In this document: positions 11,560-25,179 of the stretch, piece after piece | How the letters are laid out: every line of letters begins with the position of its first letter | Numbering within the stretch: position 1 is the first letter of the stretch | Source of the DNA: Lunularia cruciata | Lineage: Eukaryota > Streptophyta > Marchantiopsida > Lunulariales > Lunulariaceae | DNA length: 64,000 bases | Assembly: GCA_948567375.1 (NCBI GenBank) | Contig: OX419761.1 | Coordinates: 23,164,243-23,228,242, forward strand | Direction: 5' to 3' | Translations under genes and position numbers: made by a program | The notes under the pieces: model-generated | Seen by the model: only the letters and a program-made list of their open reading frames with translations | Told to the model about the DNA's origin: nothing | The model's database searches: none

Positions 11560-12200
11560 TTGGCTTCTTATTATGTCTAGAATATCTTCTTTTGTTTTGT
11601 GATTTTGCTCACCCTTTCTCTTCTTTGTTCCCTTTTCCTATAGGATTGTCTTCTTGAGCTCTTGTAAGAATCTCTTCCTCCTTGATAGGTACTCACATTC
11701 AGTTGGAGTAAATTTAGTTGGAGAAAATTCCCATCCATAGTCTTGTTCTCTATTGTAGGCTATATTTTCTTCCACCTCTAAGTCCGAAGGATTTTCCATG
11801 TGATGAGAGTATCTTCCTCACTTGACAAAGGAGTGCATTCTACTCCAATATTCTCTTCTTTCTTCTTGTGCTATAGGTTTGCATCCAATATAATCTCTCC
11901 ACAAGTTGTCTAAAGGTTCACTTCACTTCCAATCCCCAAACTAACAAAGGCAAGTGGAGAAATACTTTCACTACTACCAAACAAAGCATCCATTTTGTTG
12001 AAATAGGGACAGGTATGATTTAAAATTTGATCAATAATTGACCATCCACTTTTTATCTCCTTATCTATGAGACCTTTGCCAATGTGTTTGTCCTTCCAAT
12101 CTTGAGTAGATTTGGATGACTTCATATATAAAGCCAATTTCTTTTGCAATTGGTATCCAATCATGGACTCAAAAACCCCTTTCTAAATCTAACCAAAAAT
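11560..12200 (-). pseudogene. Trihelix/SANT-like DNA-binding domain remnant
   Basis: The minus-strand open stretch at 11910-12164 has MIGYQLQKKLALYMKSSK, a charged helix region, then CPYFNKMDALFGSS and SPLAFVSLGIGSE. This resembles plant trihelix (MYB/SANT-like) proteins, where a Trp-centred helical domain is followed by a PxFxKMDxLxG-type motif. After a stop near 11907 a charged region continues to about 11560 (for example DNPIGKGNKEEKG), out of frame in places. Such proteins bind DNA as transcription factors or serve as Harbinger-type transposon partners. I cannot tell which. Upstream (12213-12515) is an open stretch I do not recognise. Confidence 0.4.
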
Positions 12201-14910
12201 GTGGCCGTGCCACTAAAAGATGTTACTCTTGGTGATGGGAATTTTTTCAAAGCCCCTATGAATCTGCTTGAAAAAACCTATCATCATAACCTTTTGATTT
12301 TTCATACTAGCCACCACAAAAGAAGGAGTAGAAGACACCATTTCTAGAACATGAATTGATTTCAGACTATGCAAAAAAGAAATGGGAGGTGAAAGAAATG
12401 TGTTGTCTTTTGGAGAAGAGATGGGGAGAAATAAGATGTGCATCAAGCACATTTGAAAGGGAATGTCTGCCATGGTTTTGATGCAATTAATTTCAATCCC
12501 AAGTTGCCCATGCACACTGAAAGTACTGTCTCAAAGTTGGCACACCAAATTACCAACATTGTTGCCCAACATTTGAGAATACCCACCAAATTGAATCAAG
12601 TTCAAACACTTCAAACCCCACAAAATTCCCCACTTAATTTTATCAACTTAAACACACTCAACAAATAATAATAACAAGTTGAAGAAGAGGATGTGCACCA
12701 TGAATAAGGAAGAAACATGTGACATAATTCCTTGCCATTATTGGATCCATGCACTTCCGAGATAACATGTGGGAAGTTTGAATCCAATTTTCAGTTTCAT
12801 TTCAGATTCAAACACGAGGCTCGTTCTAGTCCCCTTAGGCACTTAATATGTTCTTACACTTATTACATTTACTAGAAAGCCTCACCACATCCCTCCCATA
12901 ACCTCAAACCTCAATAAATCTGTCTAAGGTAGATTTTTAAAAGGGACCATAGAGGGCACAACAACCCCATGCAGGGAAATGTTCCTCGCCATTTCATTTT
13001 TCATGCACAAATCCCCATAAAATTTCTTATGGAAGAGATCTGTTGCTGTAAAGATCCTATAATTTCGTTTTTGCAACCCCCATTGTGTGACTTTTACACA
13101 CCGCTGCTCACAAAAGTTCCCGTTAGTATTATCAGAAACACTCTCATGTTTCTCACTTCCTATTGATGATAGAAAAGAGAAAAGAGACAAGAGGCAAGGC
13201 ATCTCTCATATTGTCGTTATAAAGATCTGTTTGAAACATTAATGGGTTTCATTAAGGGTGCTTTGAACTAATCCATACAAAGATTGTGAAGGGTTAATTT
13301 TGATACATTTATGTGTTCTGTACAAATCTTTTTAAAGAAGTTTGTATGTCAGGTGATGCATAGTCATAAAAGAATACGACATGGGACTGTTATTTCTAAT
13401 TAGAGGTAAGTTATAGGCATTACTTAGAATAATGAAGGTGTCTTATTTAACTTGTAACTGATAGACACATGTTATCTTACAGGTCATCACCTATGCGCTT
13501 TAGGTGCATTTTCTAAACTTTATGCTCTCCTCAAATCTATTAGGCCTTTCATCCTAAAGGCCTACCATTGATAATAAATAGAATATTTAGGAATAAAATT
13601 TTCCATATATTACCTAGTGATTTACAATGACAAAGAAAGAGGTATTCATTTTTTCATTATAGTAAATTTCTGTAAATATGTAGCTTAAAAGTACATATAT
13701 GAACAAATCAATGTAACAAATGTATGGCATGGACCTAGAGTTTGGAATTTTTTATTTTTTTTATAGAGCTCGATGATATATTAGAAAGAGCTACAATTCA
13801 ATTAATTGTTTGGAAAAGCATTGCATACTTTCTAGAATGAATGAGTTATTATCTGTTTATTATTTGACTAAATTACTTTCTTAACAATTGTTGATATAAG
13901 GGCTTAGGAAGATAGAACCAATTCTCATAATCTAGATTTAGATGTTTACATGAATTTAAACCAGAGAAGTGAGAGGGGGAAAGGTAGAAAGATAAAAAGT
14001 CAAGATTCATTTGTGGACACTGACTTACACTCTTTAGAGCATTGTATAAAGAATTAAAAGAGGTGAAAATATTGTGGGTTATGTGTAAAAACATAAACTT
14101 GAATAGATTTCTTAGAGGATATCTTAGTGATAAGATCTACAATTTTTCACTTTATACTCATAATGTGTGCTAAAACCTAATTACTTTGTGTAGTTTATGT
14201 ATATCTATGGTTGTTCATGCATTTTGTGATTAAGGTTCTTCCGTAAGTTTGGTGTATTCAAGTAGAATATACTAAATGGCACTTGATCACATGTGCATTA
14301 CCAGTGTAGCCTAATAATTACTTTTATAAATGTTAAGGCTCATTGAATTTGGTTATAGCTTTAAAGTATTCTTCTTATCTTAGCATCTTGGAGGAAAAAA
14401 ATTTATGTACATAAATATAATATCCTATTCTAAAATAATTGTATCCAAAAATATATTATTGTTAAAGAGCTATTATCAGAAGATGCAAATATATACTTGA
14501 GCAAGAAAAACACTATATGAAAAAAGTATCTTCACTTGCCTTTAGAAAAAAGAAAGAGACAAGAGGAAAACCTTATTCTTACTTTGTTATTTTTGGAGAA
14601 TGAGCATTGAAGAGCAAAGAGGACTTTACCTCTGTTTTGACTTGGTTGTTGTATTTGCTTACTTACTTCATAGTTGATAAAATTGAGATATGCTCATTAT
14701 ATAGATATAATAGACTTAGAGGATATGAAGGATTGATCTTGGTTGATCTTCTACAATTCCATTCATGATCATCTGCCTGAAATTTGATAAATTAGATGGA
14801 CAAACCACATTTATGGTGGATTATATGAAGATCAAAGACAATCTCAACACCAATGAGTATGGATGACATAGATGACATGGGTTCCATATGTTGATATTAA
14901 GAATATATTG

Positions 14911-14911
<1 letters not shown>
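12201..14911. other. No gene recognised
   Basis: AT-rich with short ORFs on both strands (for example 12438-12668 plus, 12924-13202 minus, 13873-14094 minus). None shows a domain. I treat it as non-coding or very old repeat. Confidence 0.5.

Positions 14912-14988
<77 letters not shown>
14912..14988. repeat. (AT)n microsatellite
   Basis: An uninterrupted run of about 38 AT dinucleotides. Likely length-variable. Confidence 0.97.
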
Positions 14989-14991
<3 letters not shown>

Positions 14992-15599
14992 CTTGCAATT
15001 CTCTTTTAATTTGTATGTTCTTTGTTTCAAATCACTATCTATTCACTAGCATACCTTTGAATAGCAAACAATGTACATGTGGCCTCATATTTTTCAAAAA
15101 TTATTTTTTATTGTTTTCTCTTTTCCTCCAAGGAGATGGTGGAATAGTTGTTTGTTTAAGAAGGAAAACCTCTTAGTTGAGTTTCCTTCAAAGTTTTGTT
15201 TGTACATGAAATGGTATAAAGAGAACAAGTACAAAGTTCAAGTAGTCAAGTCTATAGGATGGTAGGAGTATAAAGTCAAAGTAATCAAGTCTATAGGATT
15301 GTAGGAGGCAAAAAACTCAAATATGAAGGACCTTTGAAAACAAAGATCCTACATCAATTTGAATGTGCCACCACTTGGATAAAAAACTATTCTAAATACC
15401 ATTTGGACGTATTGAAGGGCTTGCATATGTAGAGAGTGATTGCTCATCCATTGACTAAAATGATTTGGCTATGAAATCAAGTGTACTTGGGGAAATTTCA
15501 CTTCTACAAGAGAGTTTTACCTCAAAACCAAAGAGTGAGTAGCAATCTACACCTTCACAATTCTTTGTAATTTTCCAAACTCCTTGTAGTTATTTAGTT

Positions 15600-17750
15600 T
15601 TTACCTTTGCACCCAATAAGTAGTATGATGTTTGTGCAGAAACCTATGAGGAAGATCCTTGAGGCAATCCCGTATGCCCCAACAATGAATAAATGGGAAA
15701 TTTACTTAAAAAGTGACCCAATCTAGAGCAAGTACCTTTCTTTCTTGCTTTGGAATTAGAAGTTGAGTGATTTTTCCATCATCCATGAGATGAAAGGAAG
15801 AAATGAAACGTCAACAGGGGATTTAAGAGATAACTCTTTTCCCTAAAATGAAGAGAATTTGAGCTTGGTGCAAAGGAAAGCTAATACATAGGCATGATTT
15901 TGCATACAAAGTTCAAGCACATAGATAAGGAGCTGAATAACCAAATAATAGCATCTTTTAGTGAAAAAAGATCAATCAACAACATATGGAAGGTGTATAG
16001 TTACAAGGATCTAGCACAAAGAGCAATTGTCAAAGTAGTAATGAAACTATTTTGACCAAAGAGTGCAATCCTCCTCAACAATAGCATAGTGGTCTTCTTT
16101 GAGTACTTGTACAAAGGAGAGCTAACAAATTGAGCAAATATGGTCTACTTATAAGAAAGAAGCATGTGTATGGAGTTTATGGAAGTTGGTAGAGTGACTT
16201 ACCTTGCCCCACTTGGCATACACTTTTATATGGGGCTAAATTTATTAACAAAGGAGGAGCACAAGAAGTTGTCTCTACCACTTCCATCCAACGGGATTCT
16301 TCATCTTGCAATTGAAGGAAGTTGATTATCAATAAGTATTAAGATGCTAATATAGAGTACAAAGAGATTGGGTAATTTTTGCCAATGGACAAAGAGTGGA
16401 TCATTGCCAAGGTCAAGACCAAGAAGAAGAGGACAACTCTATCAAGGCTTCAAAACCCAATCAAGAAGCAATCCTCAAGTTATAGATGTATCTTATACAT
16501 CTTTAACTAGTAGGAGGCAAAAGACTCCAAAGATGAAGATCAAGAAGAACATGGAGACTCATTTACCTTACAAGGTTCAATTTTTGAGTATAAAGATAAG
16601 GAGTAATACAAAGATGCATAGTTTGAACCATAGGAGGAAGAGTAGGATGCAAAATATAAAGATTGGGCAAAAGAAGAGCAAGAATGGACATATGAATTCC
16701 TTAGCTCCCATAGAGAAGAGGAGGACCCTAAAGGAGAAACAGAGGTGACTAAAAGGAACCCTAAGGAAGATCTACTAAGTGAGAGGCAATAGCAAGAGGT
16801 TAGAGAAAAAGGACAAGAATCCAAAGGAAGAGTCAAGATTGAAGGAGAAGAAGAAGACCTTTTATGTGGAGTGCAAAATTAAGTGGAAGAATGAACTACT
16901 CAAGAACAAAGCGTGCCAATGACAAAGGGATGCCAATTTTGTGATACATTTGGTAGGCTTGGCCTTGAAAATGGAACTCATTATACCCTAGTACCAAGAG
17001 GTCTATCCAAATGTGGTTGATTATACTTCACTTGTCCAAAGGCTCCATAAAGTAATCTACACCAAGAAGGCAAAGTAGGACATATGGAAGGAAGAGTTGG
17101 AGAAGAGCAAGAACTTATACAAGGAGGAGACACGGAATGTGAATGTCCTTTTCAGAAACCTGTACAAGGAGAAGGCAAGGAAGGTGAATGTCCTTTTGTA
17201 CGAAAACTATGAAGTGAAAGGAAAAAACACTTTACTTCAAGCAGATCATAGCCAATACAAAGAAGACATTTGAATGCTACAAGGAGATGTGAGAACTCTT
17301 TGGCTAGAGTAGAAACAAAAGCAACAAGGATAAAAGAGGAATTAAACACTCAAGACAAAAAAGTAGAGAGTATTAGGGGAGAATTAAAGATTATCAAGAT
17401 TAAAGTGGTTACTTTCAAAGTACAGATGTACAAATATTCAAAAGAGATGGCTGCTCAATTGGAGAATCTAGTCAAAGAATTAAAGAAGGAGAAAGAGGAG
17501 AGAGTTCAAATCTACCCCAAAAGCTCTACCTCAATGTTGGAGGAAGTAAAAAAAAGGAGATGCATGCCTTGAAAAATAACTTGGAGGAAGAGAAGGTGAA
17601 GATCTCCATGCAATTGGAGGAAGCTTGAGATCAACTTATGGAAATGTTGGAGGAAGTGGCTCAAGTGAAGGCAATGAAGATACAATTACATGAGCTGATG
17701 TTACAGGTCCAGATATTAGGAGAGAAGACCTACAAAGAAAATTAGATGGA
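15600..17750 (+). pseudogene. Coiled-coil-rich coding relic, unclassified
   Basis: Frame-broken coding text runs along the plus strand. Near 15650-15830 it reads NKWEIYLKSDPI and LSDFSIIHEMKGRNETST. Near 16230-16330 it reads SCLYHFHPTGFFILQLKEVD. 16368-16748 is open but basic and low in complexity. From 17080 to 17720 there is heptad-like, Glu/Lys-rich text (ELEKSKNLYKEETRNVNVLF, MEMLEEVAQVK-like), consistent with a coiled coil. The whole looks like one long decayed protein of a few hundred residues. It might be a retroelement gag or a plant-mobile-domain protein. I do not recognise it with confidence. Confidence 0.35.
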
Positions 17751-17869
17751 CTAGTTAGCCATTACACTTAAAGAACATACAAATAGGAAGTTCATTGAGA
17801 TTTGTGACTCCTATCTTTTGGAATAGCAAGTTACAAGGATTAGACCAAGCTCCTTATTAGGATTTGTAC

Positions 17870-20800
17870 GTGGAAAGGTGGTCATTTGTAGTAGTACTCT
17901 AGAATGCAGTCTCTTGGGTCCGAGACACTTCATTGAAAAAAGTTCTTTGTGGTTGTAGTTGGAGTAGGAAGTTGTTTGAAGTACTTTGTAGTTATAACAT
18001 TCATAAATATAAGCTTTGGAGTAGTAAGTCTAAAGTAAACAAACTTGTAATTTGTCTTTAGGGAAGAATTGATACCCCTTTGACATGTGTAAGGTGCTGA
18101 CTTAACCTACAATGGATAGGATGAGACAAGAAGTTAGGATTAGCAATGTATAGTAAAGATGAGCCAAGAAGATCTTACGCTTTCCTCAACCATTAGATTT
18201 ATTTGGCTTAGATGAGGAAGAAAAATTTAAGGTGCCAACCAAGTGCAAATAATTGAAATTAAATGAATAAATCATGAGTAAATTGAAACAAATAAAATCA
18301 CTTCATCACTTTTGCTTAAATTTTGAGTATTAATTACATGTTTTTGGTGAGTAATGGTGAGGAAATTCTTAATAGGAACCCAAGTGGTTGAATAAGAGTG
18401 CCATTTCTGCTTGTGATTGGGATCCCTAAGAGTTCTCAAGCATTGAAGCAATGCCTTGACAAATAAAAAATGAATTGCAATGTTGAAACTACCACATAAT
18501 CAAAAAGCAAAGTCCTATTGTTAATGCAAAGTGTCTTTAGAGTTGTGCTTTTATTGGAAGGGTAGTACACAACCTTTGGAGTTGATTGAATCATCAACTT
18601 CAAGAAATAGTTGCAACTTATCCTTAGTTCTCTATTTGCCATTATATGCCTTGATTGGTGACACTTTCCTCTTTTGGGAGTGGTTCCTGCCCTAGAGGTT
18701 TACTAAATAGCAATAAAGAACTACAATAGTGATACTTTGCTTCAAATCTTACCAATTTTGACTTGTATACATGAGGAAAAATTTAATTTCTTGCCATCAT
18801 ACCACTTTTTGGTCAACAATAGGTTATCATAGTACAAAATCCATATAATAAAAACTTAAAAAATTACAATAAAATATAATTATGGATTTCAATCTTTACT
18901 CTGCACACACCACAATTTATAAAAAAAGCTAGCATAGTTAGATGTAACTTAAAATTTATTTATACTTCCAACACATATTTTTCCCTTGAGTATAATTTAT
19001 GAGGTTTTTTAGAGCAAAAAGAGAGAAAATTGATGGATAGAAAATCAATGAAGGACTAGTTTTAAATGAAAGTGTGATTTATAAGGTATTTTCTTTACCT
19101 AGAGGGAAGTGAAAGAAGAGGAAATTGGTTGAGAGTGCATCAATTAGAGATTTGTATTGGATGATGTTGATACTTGTATATATTATTGGTATTAGTATCA
19201 GGCAAATAATTCCCAAGATAATAGGTTTTTATTTAAGATGAAGGTTAATTTCTAAATGATGGGAGAGTTTCTCATTCTAGTTTGGTGATATGTGTCTATA
19301 TTTTTTTCTAAATATGAAGATTATAATTTAAAAAATTAAGAAAATATGTAATATGTAGATATAAAAGAAGATAATCCTTAAAATAAAGATCATCACCTCC
19401 ATGTTGCTTCTTTAGATAATCACTCCAACTTATGTATCTAGAGATGATAAGCTATTACTAAGTGTGAGACAAAGAAAAGAGGGAGAGTATGCAAAGAAAG
19501 AAGTCTACTTACTAGAAAGAGAAAAGATTTACTTAAAGATAGCGACTATTTGTTGAAAGAGAAAATTCATTTAAAAGAGAGAGATATAGAGATCTTACTC
19601 TAAAGAGTAGACTAGAGAAGCATTACATCAAGAGATGTATGATAATTTAGCAAGTATCAAGGAGTCATATGAGTGCAAGGTGTGTATCCTATAGATTATG
19701 TTTATTGAAGATTAAGAATCAACTAAAATGAACTTCAAAGGTAAAAAATTGTCCAAGCTTGTAGTATTTATACTTGGTTATAGACTCAATTCTGTGCAAA
19801 TTCAACCATTAAGTCCCATCCAAGTAACTTCTTTGCCAATTAAGTTGTGAAAAGCTATTCTTCAAAATCTTACATCTTAGGACGGTTTTTGAGTACCTTA
19901 CATGTTTACTTAGTCTTTAGAAATGTTCATAATTAGCTTTTAATATCCTTAATGAAACTTCCTAGATACTTCTTGGAACATGTTTTACAAGTTTCCATAA
20001 ATTTGCGTGCAAAATTGCTACAAGATTATTATAGTAAGTTCAAATACTAATACATTTTCTTTTGCTAGCTTATCAAGTCTTTGCAACCTGCTTTGGTTTT
20101 GAATTCTTGAGTTGTATCTTGAGAGTTGTGAAAAGATGAAGGAACTCTTATGTAGCTTCTTGAAATGTGTATCCTCCTATAGAAATTTGTACTTTTTAAT
20201 TTGGTGATAATCACAATAAATTATATACCTAGCAAGGATTCCATCAACTTCATGTTACTTTTGTTCTTCAATGGAAATTATAGGTGGACAAAGTTGAAAA
20301 AAGCCAAGAAAATATGATGCATTGAAAATAAAAAGTCAACTTGGAAATATCAAAGATAGGATGAATAAAAATATTGTGGGAAAAGTTAAGTTAATAAAAA
20401 ACTTAGAGGGATAAATTTGAAGATAAAGAAGAGAATATTCTAATTGAGAGAAAGTTTACCAACTTTAGCATCAAAGTGTAAGAGAAATTATGAGTAGAAA
20501 GCATAACTTTCAAGCTAACAATAAAAGAAAGATCAAATGATAAATGTTTAAAATTAGTTTCACAAGTTCACATAGTAAGATAAGATGGATAAGAAGGGAG
20601 AATCATGGAGTGAAGAAGCTATTAGGGACTAAGAGGTGTTGATCATAATTGACAAAGAAGGGAGAGAATCTAGTTCTTGCTTGCTTTGAGTTGTTATAGG
20701 CAAATGCTACAAGAAGGAGAGTATCCTAAATTTTTGGTACATATCCACATGAAGCATGTCATCTATATGGGGATGGTAAGTAGTGAATATAGACAAATTT

Positions 20801-21500
20801 ATAAAAGTTGCCTGCCAAGACTTATTAGTGAAGTGTAGATCTTGATCCAATATGAGTACACTTAACAACCATGATGTCAAAAAACAATGTCAAAGTAGTG
20901 CTTAGTCAATTGAAGTCCAATATGTCAACTATGGGAGCTAAGTTAATTTGCTTAATTAATTTAATCATAAAAATGATAATTGTAATATAACAATCAACAA
21001 TGAGAGGTAAAGATTTCTCGAGATTAGAGCTTATATGTTCCTAATGTGAATAAATTGAATGAATGTAGAAGACTAGCAGATTTTAAATTTCAAGTCTTAT
21101 AGTTTTGGTAGCTTTCACATGATCCCAAAAATACACAAACCTCTTGAGCATGTTTAACAACTACCAAACACTGAAATATGAGCTAATATACTCCAATAGG
21201 ACTTGAGATATGAGGCATATATATCTTGCAATCAAGCCAAACAAAGAGTAGGATCATTTATAATAAATATGCTTATTTATGTTCCAATTGTATAGCATTC
21301 TACTCTTGCTAGAAAATGAAAGTATTTTCATAATCATTAATCACAAGGCATATAGAAATAAGCTAGAATAAGGAATTTACTTGCAAATTTTGTTAAATAT
21401 GACTTATATTCCTTCTCTAGTTTGACTATACTAATGTTTGACATAATTGTAGAAGCCAAAAGTTGCCTATATTATGGCCAATAAAAAAGAGCATCTAAAA
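17870..21500. other. No gene recognised
   Basis: AT-rich sequence with purine-rich patches (about 19440-19620) and no domain-bearing ORF. Confidence 0.5.
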
Positions 21501-22350
21501 CAATGTAGAATCTTCTGGGTTTATTTTCAATTTGATATTATATAGTTGGATTTTCCCTTCTTATTAATGAATGAATTTGTGTTTGAATGATTAATGAGTT
21601 TCTTCTCTTATGTAATGTGCTCCAAATTAAGTTTTCAAACAAGTTTTCAAGTTTTCAGCTTGTGTTAGTCCATTTGATTAGAGGTTTGCCTAAAAAGTAG
21701 TATATCAAATCTTGGTAATACATACCATGAATTGTTATCCATTATCACGAGCAAGGTAATTTCTATTTGATTAATTTAACCTCCTTGAGCCAAATGTATA
21801 TGAGCATAAACCATTTGCAAACTCCTCTTGCTACATTTCTTGTCTGATAAAGTTAAAAGAATGAACATCAAGTATAACATTAGTTGATATAACATTCTTG
21901 ACTTGTTGGAAAAAAATTTCTCTTTATCATTGAATCAGAATTTGACATCCTTACTTGATAAATTATCAAATGGTGCTACAATATATACATTATAATGTAC
22001 AAGGGCTTGATAAAAGCTTGCCAATTTATTAAATCTTCAAATGTCACTAGCATCCATTTGAAGTTAGCTAATCTATCATAACCTGATTTTTTCATTCTCT
22101 ATCTTCATTATCTAAGCCACAACTTTGCAATCCAAGAACATACCATTTTCTTTTCACATCTTGCATTGTCATCAAAGACTTTGCAATAGTACTTTAGCCT
22201 TATAATACCTTAGAATACTTTAAATATATGTGCTCTCCTTTGTCTTGTCTAGATAAAAATATCATCTAGAAATGCAATAACATATTCATTTAAAAAGCAA
22301 TTCAAGTATTCAATACATTTGATACATGAACACTACAACAACATCATTGA
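21500..22350 (-). pseudogene. Gypsy-like reverse transcriptase relic
   Basis: Reading from 22350 leftwards the minus strand gives LNEYVIAFLDDIFI, which fits the gypsy active-site block with both Asp present. Further on, near 22000, APFDNLSSKDVKF.FND fits the RT-to-RNase H connection (L..K.VKF.W). No gag or protease precedes it: RT begins directly after the family B LTR end, implying an internal deletion. Many stops. The assignment depends on a few blocks only. Confidence 0.4.
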
Positions 22351-22354
22351 GTCC

Positions 22355-22915
22355 AAAGAGAATAGGAGAACCCCAAGGAGAAACACAAGAGACAAAATAC
22401 AAGGCTTTAGCCCTCAATAGTCCTATGCTCCCAAAGGAGCACCTTATCTTTATTATATAGTAAGGAAGATCCACTCAAAGGAAGCTCTACCTTTGGATCA
22501 CATACATGAATTAGTGACATGTCAATGAGCTCTACACTTAGATTAGTTGCATGGATGGATGACATGTTGGTCTTTGTCCTATCTGGTTGGTCAAAAAAGT
22601 TTGACCAAATAGAATCTTTAGGGAATCTTCCTCTAGGATGCTCAAAACATCATGAGTGAAGTACCATCTGAAATCTCTCAATGAGACAAAGAAGGGGGAG
22701 AAAGCAATGCCTTTTCTCTAAAGAGGGAAGAGTGTCTCTATTGTCAAGGTCTAATTAATCCATTTAGGCCTTCAAAATTGGCTCTAAAGTTTTTAGGGTT
22801 TTTTGACCTCTACCCTATTAGTAGAAGTACTCTTTTGGTGACACTTCTATCTAAAATAGCATCCTTCCAGATATTACCAAGCCAATTTTCACTCTTGATA
22901 ATATGTCTAACTAAC
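22355..22915 (-). repeat. LTR, family B, copy 2
   Basis: Matches 5052-5639 in the same orientation, including the AGGAGCACCTT...TTATATAGTA block and the TTACCAAGCCAATTTTCAC block. The first bases (TGTAATA...) are not conserved here. No primer-binding site is evident next to its 3' end, and RT-like sequence follows directly. Confidence 0.65.
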
Positions 22916-24352
22916 GATTTTGCATTATTCTTACCATACCTTGCATATAAAGCTATCTTGGATATATCTCTTTGTGAGGATAGGATGAAGAGTTTAGTTC
23001 CACTTGATAAATCCAATAAACTATCTATTTGATGAAGGAATAAGTACTCTTCAATTTATAGAGCTTTAGAGAAAGATTTATCCATATAGTACTTCATCTT
23101 GAGGAATACTTGCATTGTTGTTCCAAAAAGAAGTAGTTGTAAATTCAATCTTAGTCATTACAAAATAAAAGGCCACTCTTCAAGATTATGTACTACATGG
23201 ATAAATCCTTCTCTAAAGCTCTATCAAGGTCTTCTAAATTTCTTATAGTTATCTTTAAATGTAAGTTATAAATATATCTAATAAAAAGATATAGTGAAGG
23301 AAAATATCTATTTTAAATGGTATTTGCCAATCCAAAGATAAACTATTAGCTAGGTCTCCTAGAAACACATTCAAAAACTCCTATTAGATCTCATCTACCC
23401 ATTTAACTTTACTTTCTTCATCTTGATTTCATTAATAAAATATTACAAATACTTATATCTCTCCCTTCATAGCAATTAACATAACATAAATTTTTGTAAC
23501 AAGTGATGTATAAACTAATGTTGTACTAAACCTAGTTACTTTTATTTGTTATTTTGTGTGATCCACTTGATCATAGTTCAAACCAAGATTCTTATAGAAT
23601 GTGATCATAGTTTAGAAGGTGGAACTATGAATTTCATTTAACTCCATATAGTATTGTTCAATCTTGAGAAGTATTGAATTAGGGATCCTTTTTTTTACTT
23701 TCCTTCCATTAGCCATCATAATGAAATATTCTATTCATAGGTGAAATTTACTATTAATCTCCTTTGCAAATTGTATTGACATGCAATTTATTTAATTGCC
23801 ATAATCCACTAAATTCATACAAGGATGTTTTGTATCATACCATATAGATAAAATCATTTTTTGTATGGTGATCTATCAACACAATAAGAACTAATGATAG
23901 TACTAGATTGTCAATAGGTCTTACTAAGCTTTGTCATTTTCTTGACCAAATAGCTCTTCCACTTATTAGCTTATGGAAAATTTTTGCTTTGTCTTAGAAC
24001 CTTGAATAACTTGCAATACAATGTTTAAGTTATTTGCAATGGAAGCATATTTCACTTTGACATAGTCATTGTGTAACAATATTGGTAAGCATTTTACATT
24101 GTATATAATCAATTTCATGTAACCACCTTTATTCCATGTGTATGATGGGCTTGTATGACTTGTGAATACTCTGGATGCACACTTGTTAAATACACATGGG
24201 AGTCAAATCTCTTAGCCATCTCCATGGTCTTTTCTAGTAACTAAAGTTCCCTTACAACTATCTTCATCTTAGCATGAGGTTGACACATTCTTGGAACAAT
24301 CTTATGCTTCTTCTTCATTAATCTCCAAAATTTGTATCAAAGTAGTTCTTTT
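22916..24352. other. No gene recognised
   Basis: AT-rich. Two segments repeat in inverted form: around 23060-23085 (gagaaagatttatccatata) and 23195-23215 (atggataaatccttctctaa). A stem of about 20 bases would be possible. No coding domain. Confidence 0.45.
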
Positions 24353-24901
24353 TGTCCATATATACATCACTACACAACATACATTGCTGTCAACATCATA
24401 CACTATAGAAGCACAACTCACATATAAGTCATACATGAACTCTAAACCGCCACAATAATCAGATAGTTTACAACTCAAATCAACTTAAATCAGATCAGTA
24501 CTTGATCTGATCCTCAACAACTTGGCAACAACAGGGCACTGATTACAGTCAAGCCACACCCACTCTAGCTAAAAGACTCCAGGTGACACTTCTCGGCTTT
24601 CTGTCCACTCTAGCCAGGAACTCGAAGGCTCAACATCAGAGAAGTGAGCTCTCTCGAGCTGCACTTCCAAGGTATACTCCTGATTTTGACCTAGGTCTCA
24701 TCCCAATGGTCCCACTAATGGCACACTTGATAGTGCAGATGGTGCAAGTGACAGTAGGCCCCACCATGAAGTTAGTACTCTGAACACAAAATCTAACCAT
24801 GGGAAAGTAGTCTATGAGTAATTGCCAAAATGCATCTAACTATTATCATTGGAACTCCAATCTCCAAGCAATCAAGATGTGACATTACAAATGGTGTGAC
24901 A
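24353..24901 (-). repeat. LTR, family A (3' LTR of the PHD-bearing gypsy element)
   Basis: The minus strand begins TGTCACACCATTTGTAATG and ends ATGTATATATGGACA, about 549 bp. It lies downstream of pol in the same orientation, as a 3' LTR should. A further fragment of the same LTR (24907-25009) sits between it and pol. Confidence 0.75.
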
Positions 24902-24906
24902 GCTAT

Positions 24907-25009
24907 TGTGCATATAAACATCACTACATAACATATATCGCTATCAACATCATACACTATAGAAGCACAACTCACACATAAGTCATACATGAACTCTAAA
25001 GTGCCACAA
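24907..25009 (-). repeat. LTR fragment, family A, joined head to tail with the full LTR
   Basis: This matches only the last 100 or so bases of the LTR (from TGTGGCACTTTAGAG to TATATGCACA). It is separated from the start of the full LTR by five bases. The arrangement is LTR-end followed by LTR-start, as in a tandem LTR or a second insertion at the LTR end. Confidence 0.65.
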
Positions 25010-25179
25010 TCGCTCCCTAGCTAGCGGTTAGGTCCCTCTAACTCCAGATAGCCATCTACTCCAAGTATATGGTATACCCTATGATGGGCAAAGATCAAGA
25101 GGTCGGGTGCTATGAAGCCCCATCATTAGTCGTCTATCTGCAATCTATACCATATAAAGGATGAACTAGCTACATGTCA

